Assembly: GCA_002495205.1 (NCBI GenBank)
Contig: DAEE01000026.1
Span: forward strand, 1-9,933
Direction: 5' to 3'
Length of the DNA stretch: 9,933 nt
Source: Thaumarchaeota archaeon UBA183
GTDB taxonomy: Archaea > Thermoproteota > Nitrososphaeria > Nitrososphaerales > UBA183
The position numbers and the translations under genes are program-made. The notes beneath the pieces are model-generated. The model saw only the letters and a list, made by a program, of their open reading frames with translations. It was not told the DNA's origin and did not search any database. The first letter of the stretch is position 1. Every line of letters starts with the position of its first letter. Shown here piece by piece: positions 5,635 to 9,933 of this stretch.

Positions 5635-6795
5635 TCAGATTGCCGAAGCGACTGCGATGACTCCGAAGGCCACGACTGCGGCCAGGCTCAGCCAGTAGGC
5701 GACCTTCCAGATAGAACTCGACACATACCCGCCCATGATTCTCTTGTTGGACCCGAGCAGCCCCATCAGGACTCCCGGACCGATGAGCACGAACACGAAC
5801 ACGACCATCAGGCCGAGGACGAGGGAAAGGGGCGCGGGATAGAGGATCGGGATGGCGACAGCTGGTACCGACTCGGCTACATAGACCCAGAAGAAGCTCT
5901 CCTTCCGCCACCCCATCGTGTCGACTATCGCCCACGAACTACCAAGAGATATGACGACAAGGGCGAGGAATGCAGCAGCGACCAATCCGACCGCGAACAC
6001 GTAGGGGGCGTAGGCCCCGGCAATGGAAGAGAGAGCCAGGGAGAGCGCCCTGGGGTCCGCGAAGTTGAGGGAAGAGTTCAGGCCGGACGTGGCCATCGCT
6101 ATCACTATCATCCCTGTTTCACTGGCCACTGCCCCCACCAAGGTCTCGGTCCTCATGGCCCAGAGGCGGGTGCCCTTCTTCTCCGCAGTCGCCGACGCCT
6201 GGTAGAAGAGCATGAAGGGCATCACCACCGCGCCCGCGGCCGCGGCCAGCAGAAAGAGGTAGCTCGGCTCGGCACTAAAGTAGAAGGCGCCGGAGGACAC
6301 CAGCCCCCTCGCCAGGAGCGATCCGGCGTAGGAGACGATAAGGACGGCTGAAACGACCAGGAGCGCCCTCTCCGTGGTGAGGTACTTCCGCCTGAGCACC
6401 ACCGCCACGTAAGCGGCGTAGGCCACAGGGACAGAGATGAAGGGAGGTACACCTATGAGCTGCATCCCCACTGCGATGCCAGCGTATTCGGCGACATAGC
6501 TGACCACGCTGACCAAGGCCATTGGGAAGCTCGCAACGGCTGCGACCCTCCTGGAGAAGTTCTCCCTGATCACCTCTCCTAGCCCTCTGCCTGTCGCCAT
6601 CCCCACACGCCCGCTCGCCTCCTGTATGACGAAGAGCGGCGGAATGAGCAAGATGAAGAACCAGATGAGGCCGTAGGAGTAGGTTGCACCGACGGTCGCG
6701 GCTGTGAGGACGCTGGGCGCGTCCACGTCCGCGATCATGACGATCCAGGCAGGGCCGAAGGACCCTGCAAACTCCCTCAGTCTGGACGGCGCCAC
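5635..6795 (-). CDS. NRAMP-family divalent metal transporter with variant metal-site motifs
   Basis: A 386-residue membrane protein with about eleven hydrophobic segments, close to the normal NRAMP length, expected to import Mn2+, Fe2+ or a related ion across the cytoplasmic membrane. Helix 1 reads GPAWIVMIADVDAPSVLTAATVGA (14-37). It aligns with the family 'DPGN' motif as D25-A26-P27-S28, keeping the metal-binding Asp but replacing Asn with Ser. Helix 6 reads VVMPFMLFYQAS (190-201), aligning with 'MPHN'; Met192 and Pro193 are kept and the His is Phe. Such changes occur in divergent prokaryotic NRAMP clades and may alter selectivity or proton coupling. Start GTG lies 18 nt after the stop of the M13 peptidase gene, with weak AGGG-type ribosome-binding sequence, so it is the last gene of the ZIP-M13-NRAMP operon. 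Family is sure; substrate is not. Confidence 0.88.
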   Translation of the reverse strand: MAPSRLREFAGSFGPAWIVMIADVDAPSVLTAATVGATYSYGLIWFFILLIPPLFVIQEASGRVGMATGRGLGEVIRENFSRRVAAVASFPMALVSVVSYVAEYAGIAVGMQLIGVPPFISVPVAYAAYVAVVLRRKYLTTERALLVVSAVLIVSYAGSLLARGLVSSGAFYFSAEPSYLFLLAAAAGAVVMPFMLFYQASATAEKKGTRLWAMRTETLVGAVASETGMIVIAMATSGLNSSLNFADPRALSLALSSIAGAYAPYVFAVGLVAAAFLALVVISLGSSWAIVDTMGWRKESFFWVYVAESVPAVAIPILYPAPLSLVLGLMVVFVFVLIGPGVLMGLLGSNKRIMGGYVSSSIWKVAYWLSLAAVVAFGVIAVASAI

Positions 6796-6813
6796 GGCAG
6801 GCCCTTCAGCCCC

Positions 6814-8823
6814 TTACCAGACCTCTATCCTTGGTGGGCCCGCTTTCTCCCCCTTCGCCGGGGGGAACGCCTCGTCGAAGGCCGGGTGGTTCCTCGCAGG
6901 GAGCAGCCCCCTCACCTTGCCGGGCGAGTGGGGGTCGATGGTGGCCAGCCGCCGGGACTCCATCTCAGAGATGTTCTGCCTCCATATCTGCGCGAAGGAG
7001 ATGAAGAACCTCTGCTCTGGGGTAAGGCCGTCTATCTTCCTCCTTGGCGCAGGGTCTTTCCCCAGCCTCCTCTGAAGCGCCTCGTAGCCTATGCTGACGC
7101 CGCCGAGATCTGCGATGTTCTCGCCGAGGGTCAGCTTGCCGTTGACGTGCAGCCCCGGAATTATCTCCTGGGCGCTGTAGGCCTTCACCACCGCGTTCGC
7201 CTTCGCCCCGAACCTCCTCTTGTCGTCGTCGGTCCACCAGTTCTTCAGGTTCCCCTCGCCGTCATACTTCCTCCCCTGGTCGTCGTAGCCGTGGGTGATT
7301 TCGTGCCCTATGACCACCCCTATGCCGCCGTAGTTCACTGCGTCGTCCGCTTTGTGGTCGAAGAAGGGGGGCTGGAGTATTCCTGCGGGGAAGACGATTT
7401 CATTCGCGGTCTCTTCAAAGTAGGCGTTCACGGTAGGAGGTGTCATGAACCACTCGTTCCTGTCGACTTCCCTGCCCACCCGGGCGGTGTGCCTGTGGAA
7501 CTCGAAGGAGGCAGACCGGCGGACATTGCCTAGGTAGTCGTGGGGATCAAGGCGGACCGCCGAGTAGTCGCGGAACCTCTCGGGGTGCCCTATCTTGACC
7601 TTGAATCTCTTGAACTTCTCCAGAGCGAGCTTCCTGGTCTTGGCGGACATCCAGGGGATGCCCTCGAGCCTGTCTGCGAACACCGTCCTCAGGTCGTCGA
7701 CTAGGATGTTGGCTCTGCGGCGCGCCTCTTCCGGGAAGTTCTCCTCGACGTAGAGCCTCCCCAGGGCCTCGCCTATGGACGAATCGATGACCCTTAGCGC
7801 CCGCTTCCACCTAGGCTGCTGCTCCTTCTGCCCCGTGAGCTTCCTTTCGAAGAAATCAAAGTTCTCACGGTCGACCGCGGAGTGGAGGTAGGGGGCGGCC
7901 GCATGTAGGACGCACCAGCTCAGGTAGGCTCTCCAGTCGTCGATGTCGCCTCTGGCTACCAAGGCTGCGAGCCTCTTGAAGAAAGCCGGCTGCCCGACCA
8001 CGACATGGGGGACCGTAGGGACCCCCACGGAGCGGAGATACTCCTTCGGGCAAAGGGAGGGATACTTTGATTCGAGTTCAACGGTTCTCATCCTATTGTA
8101 GTTCTTCTCCCTTTCGCGGAGAAGCGTCCTCGTCCTGCTCGCCTTCGCAAGCACGGTCTCCACGCGCATGACGCCCGCGGCTCGCTTCTTCGCCTGAGCC
8201 GGAGAGAGCCCCTTGAGGACGAACATCCTGGCGACATGGCCGGTGTACTCCCTCCGCAGCTTCGCGAAGCTCTTCGACAGGTAGTAGTCCCTGTCGGGGA
8301 GAGAGAGACCGCCCTGCTCGAGGTAGAAGGCGTAGTGCGCGCTGTCTCTGTCGTCCGCCTTGGAGAAGGAGTAGAACCCGGCGTCCACCCCTTCATTGTG
8401 CAAGAGCGCAAATGCCTCGGCCACGTCCTGAGGCGAACGCACAGACTCCGCGGCCAGCCACAGGCCTTCGATCGGTCTGAACCCTGCCGCGTCGATCCTC
8501 TTCAGGTCGAGCGCGGAACGGTAGAAATCGCCCACCATCCTTGCCTCGGGGTCGTCGGTCTCTCCGCTGGCAGCGGCGCACCCCTCTGCTATCTTCTTCA
8601 GCTGAAGGAGGTTCCAGTCGAATAGCTCGTTGAACGCGCCGTACCGTGACTTGTCTGGCGGGAGCGGGTGGGTGTCGATCCACTTTCCGGTCGCGTAGCG
8701 GTAGAAGTCGGTCCGGGGACTAGCCGCCGTGTCCATGTAGCCGGTTGAAAATTTGGGTGACCCGGCCTCCACCCGTTGCTTAGGTGCTTTCAAGGGAGCA
8801 TCTGCGTCTCCGAAGGGTGCCAC
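6814..8823 (-). CDS. M13 family zinc metallopeptidase (neprilysin/PepO-like)
   Basis: A 669-residue oligopeptidase with a complete M13 active site. The N-terminal part has FSTGYMDTAASPRTDFYRYATGKW, the usual family opening. Then come NAYF (from Asn466, substrate-backbone binding), GHEITHGYDDQG with zinc ligands His507 and His511 and catalytic Glu508, ENIADLGG with third ligand Glu568 and Asp572, and DPHSPGKVRG with His632 and Arg638. It ends in the conserved ...NHPAFDEAF...PPRIEVW. Spacings (41 from Asn to first His, 6 from His to Arg) match neprilysin. There is no signal peptide or membrane anchor, so it is probably cytoplasmic and digests short peptides. Start GTG has GGAG 7 nt upstream (8831-8834), which fixes it and fits an internal operon gene. 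It lies between genes for two metal transporters, 52 nt after the ZIP gene. Confidence 0.95.
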   Translation of the reverse strand: MAPFGDADAPLKAPKQRVEAGSPKFSTGYMDTAASPRTDFYRYATGKWIDTHPLPPDKSRYGAFNELFDWNLLQLKKIAEGCAAASGETDDPEARMVGDFYRSALDLKRIDAAGFRPIEGLWLAAESVRSPQDVAEAFALLHNEGVDAGFYSFSKADDRDSAHYAFYLEQGGLSLPDRDYYLSKSFAKLRREYTGHVARMFVLKGLSPAQAKKRAAGVMRVETVLAKASRTRTLLREREKNYNRMRTVELESKYPSLCPKEYLRSVGVPTVPHVVVGQPAFFKRLAALVARGDIDDWRAYLSWCVLHAAAPYLHSAVDRENFDFFERKLTGQKEQQPRWKRALRVIDSSIGEALGRLYVEENFPEEARRRANILVDDLRTVFADRLEGIPWMSAKTRKLALEKFKRFKVKIGHPERFRDYSAVRLDPHDYLGNVRRSASFEFHRHTARVGREVDRNEWFMTPPTVNAYFEETANEIVFPAGILQPPFFDHKADDAVNYGGIGVVIGHEITHGYDDQGRKYDGEGNLKNWWTDDDKRRFGAKANAVVKAYSAQEIIPGLHVNGKLTLGENIADLGGVSIGYEALQRRLGKDPAPRRKIDGLTPEQRFFISFAQIWRQNISEMESRRLATIDPHSPGKVRGLLPARNHPAFDEAFPPAKGEKAGPPRIEVW

Positions 8824-8830
8824 TTAATTT

Positions 8831-8834
8831 CTCC
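8831..8834 (-). promoter_or_regulatory. Shine-Dalgarno site of the M13 peptidase gene
   Basis: The minus strand reads GGAG followed by AAATTAA and GTG, a spacing of 7 nt. No TATA box is found about 27 bp upstream, so this gene is most likely translated from the ZIP-initiated mRNA. Confidence 0.6.
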
Positions 8835-8852
8835 GGAAGCTGCAGCGGGGCG

Positions 8853-8866
8853 GCCTTCGCAAAGGC
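8853..8866 (-). other. Small intercistronic hairpin between ZIP and M13 genes
   Basis: GCCTT-tgcg-AAGGC forms a 5-bp stem with a tetraloop in the 52-nt gap after the ZIP stop. An alternative CGGCC/GGCCG pairing (8851-8855 with 8871-8875) overlaps it. No T-run follows, so processing or mRNA stability is more likely than termination; chance is possible. Confidence 0.2.
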
Positions 8867-8875
8867 AGAGGGCCG

Positions 8876-9625
8876 TCACAGGAGGTTGACCCCGAAGCCC
8901 AGGACGAACCCCACGAACACGCCGGCGTAGACGATCCACAGCTTGTCGGAGTCCGTCCCCGCCAGGACGTGCCTCAACATGGGGAGGATGACGTAGAGCA
9001 TCGTGCCCACCGCCAGGCCGTAGAAGACCAGGTCGAAGACGGTAGCGTTGTAGAAATAGCCCACAGCCCCTCCGAGTATGGTGGGCAGCCCTCCCACCAT
9101 CAGGGCGCCCGCTATCACGCCTCCCTTCCCCTCTGTGGAGCCAAGGAAGGGTGAGGCTATGGGAAATCCTTCCGTAGAGTTCTGGAAGATGAAGCCGACC
9201 AGGACCACCAGTGCCGAGCCCGTCAGCCCAATCCCTACGCTCACAGCGCCGAACAGGAGCCCTTCCGTTAGGTTCTGGAACGCTATCCCCAGGGCGATTA
9301 CGAGCGCCAGCTCCGTCGGAGTCAGCATCATCTTCCTCCTCCCACCGACGACGAATAGGACGAGGAATCCGGCTGCCATGGCCGCGGCGAAGACCAGGTC
9401 ATAGCCTGGGGAGGAACCGTATCCGTACAGGGAGCCGTTGTAGAGCGACCCGGCGGCGTCCAGGAAGACGTCTCCGATCAGGAAGATGAGGATCCCGATC
9501 GCAACCGCGTTGAGGAACCCCACCCTCCTTTCGTCCTGGTTCTTGCTTAGTATGATGGGGAGCGACAGGTAGATCGAGAACCCCATTATGGCAGAAAGTG
9601 CCATAGTTTCCATGAAACCTGCCAT
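8876..9625 (-). CDS. ZIP-family metal transporter (GufA-like) with QNxTEG motifs in both metal helices
   Basis: A 249-residue (256 with the longer start) polytopic membrane protein of the ZIP family, expected to carry Zn2+ or another divalent ion into the cytoplasm. In 256-residue numbering, helix 4 reads IALGIAFQNLTEGLLFGAV (Gln124, Asn125, Glu128) and helix 5 reads LVGFIFQNSTEGFPIASP (Gln155, Asn156, Glu159). These align with HNxPEG and QNxPEG of GufA-type ZIPs: the metal-binding glutamates remain, but the helix-4 His is Gln and both Pro are Thr. No His-rich loop is present. The ATG at 9646 lies only a few bases from the TATA box at 9650-9655, whereas ATG 9625 is 27 bp from it. A leaderless start MAGFMETMALS is therefore preferred; ATG 9613 is a further option. 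First gene of an operon with M13 peptidase and NRAMP. Possibly a non-zinc substrate. Confidence 0.87.
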   Translation of the reverse strand: MAGFMETMALSAIMGFSIYLSLPIILSKNQDERRVGFLNAVAIGILIFLIGDVFLDAAGSLYNGSLYGYGSSPGYDLVFAAAMAAGFLVLFVVGGRRKMMLTPTELALVIALGIAFQNLTEGLLFGAVSVGIGLTGSALVVLVGFIFQNSTEGFPIASPFLGSTEGKGGVIAGALMVGGLPTILGGAVGYFYNATVFDLVFYGLAVGTMLYVILPMLRHVLAGTDSDKLWIVYAGVFVGFVLGFGVNLL

Positions 9626-9639
9626 TTGGCCGGCCGACA

Positions 9640-9653
9640 ATAACATATGTTAT
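9640..9653. promoter_or_regulatory. 14-bp perfect palindrome overlapping the ZIP promoter (candidate operator)
   Basis: ATAACATATGTTAT is fully self-complementary and covers part of the TATA box and the region up to about -15 of the ZIP promoter. A bound dimer there would block TBP. Its AT-rich dyad resembles sites used by Zur/Fur, DtxR or ArsR-type metal regulators in general form only. A perfect 14-mer palindrome is expected about once in 16 kb by chance, so position is the main argument. Confidence 0.4.
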
Positions 9654-9663
9654 AACCGTTTGC
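9650..9663 (-). promoter_or_regulatory. Promoter (BRE plus TATA) of the ZIP-M13-NRAMP operon
   Basis: On the minus strand GCAAACGG is followed directly by TTATAA. The TATA centre is about 27 bp upstream of the ATG at 9625, predicting a leaderless mRNA. Confidence 0.6.
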
Positions 9664-9684
9664 TGAGACCACATGAAAGCGCCT

Positions 9685-9696
9685 GCAAACCTTAAT
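9685..9696 (+). promoter_or_regulatory. Promoter (BRE plus TATA) of the radical SAM gene
   Basis: GCAAAC followed by CTTAAT, centred near 9694, lies about 28 bp before the ATG at 9722, again predicting a leaderless transcript. GCAAAC is mirrored in the divergent ZIP promoter 22 bp away. Confidence 0.55.
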
Positions 9697-9721
9697 GGCG
9701 AGGGAGGCCGCAGCATCAACC

Positions 9722-9933
9722 ATGTCCGCCCGGGGAAGGCTGACCGAAGCGGCCGGGAAGCAGGCGGAGCTCTACAGGGACCTCCCCAACGGCCGAATCC
9801 AATGCACAGCCTGCGCCCGCAACTGCCAGATCGCCGAAGGCCAGATCGGCTTCTGCGGGGTGAGGGGGGTGGTCGGCGGCAAGCTCTACCTGCTGGTCTA
9901 CGGCAGAGTGATGGCCGGGCACATCGACCCGAT
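9722..9933 (+). CDS. amrS: AmmeMemoRadiSam system radical SAM enzyme, N-terminal fragment (cut by window end)
   Basis: An open frame from ATG 9722 runs through the window end without a stop (70 codons seen). The protein begins with a short helix ([19 protein letters not shown]), then Cys28-x2-Cys31-x3-Cys35 and Cys45 in 'CTACARNC...IGFCGVRG', then [18 protein letters not shown]. This N-terminal cysteine block and the 'YG...DPI' segment are typical of the AmrS / pyruvate formate-lyase-activase-like proteins that act with Memo and AMMECR1 homologues. The radical SAM CxxxCxxC motif itself should lie beyond the edge. These enzymes are thought to use S-adenosylmethionine and a 4Fe-4S cluster; the modified target is not firmly established in general. 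The start is supported by a TATA box 28 bp upstream. It is divergent from the ZIP operon, whose regulator site lies in the shared 96-bp region. Confidence 0.85.
   Translation, partial: MSARGRLTEAAGKQAELYRDLPNGRIQCTACARNCQIAEGQIGFCGVRGVVGGKLYLLVYGRVMAGHIDP

Noticed and set aside
1..9933. CRISPR array, insertion sequence, phage or defence system
   Set aside because: No regularly spaced direct repeats, no terminal inverted repeats or transposase, and no Cas, toxin or nuclease motifs were seen on either strand.

Overview
The window reads as a GC-rich archaeal chromosome segment, most likely from Thaumarchaeota (Nitrososphaeria) or a related TACK lineage. Four things point there: a short stand-alone OB-fold single-stranded-DNA-binding protein of the thaumarchaeal kind; a tRNA gene with no encoded CCA; TATA-like boxes about 27 bp upstream of start codons, which implies leaderless mRNAs; and Shine-Dalgarno sites mainly in front of genes inside operons. 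The lineage is inferred from protein character, not from a marker gene. Non-ATG starts are common (TTG, GTG and one probable CTG).

Left part, 1-5437, surface glycan synthesis. After the minus-strand OB-fold gene comes a divergent promoter carrying a 9-bp inverted repeat. It drives a plus-strand polyprenyl-phosphate GlcNAc-1-phosphate transferase-like protein (Alg7/AglH/WecA type) and a small two-helix membrane protein. Converging on these are three minus-strand genes: a left-handed beta-helix N-acyltransferase (WbpD type), a Gfo/Idh/MocA oxidoreductase, and a UDP-sugar 6-dehydrogenase-like protein that has lost its glycine-rich NAD motif and catalytic cysteine. Divergent from the last is a DUF354 (GT-B-like) protein whose true start appears to be CTG at 4382. 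Together they suggest synthesis of an acetamido-uronic acid type sugar and the first lipid-linked step of N-glycan or surface-polysaccharide assembly. The aminotransferase and an intact 6-dehydrogenase needed for a full WbpA-B-E-D pathway are not in the window.

Middle, 5467-5540: tRNA-Gln(UUG), followed by a short convergent spacer with hairpin potential.

Right part, 5635-9646, a probable metal operon on the minus strand, transcribed in the order ZIP-family transporter, M13 zinc metallopeptidase, NRAMP-family transporter. Both transporters carry altered metal-site motifs. A 14-bp perfect palindrome (ATAACATATGTTAT) overlaps the TATA box of the first gene and is a candidate metalloregulator operator. 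Divergent from it, and cut by the window edge, is the start of an AmmeMemoRadiSam-type radical SAM protein.

No insertion sequence, CRISPR array, phage or toxin gene was found, and no stretch over 300 bases lacks a gene. I do not see a clearly new multi-gene system. The best leads are the degenerate dehydrogenase paralogue, the CTG start, and the variant-motif metal transporter operon with its palindrome.
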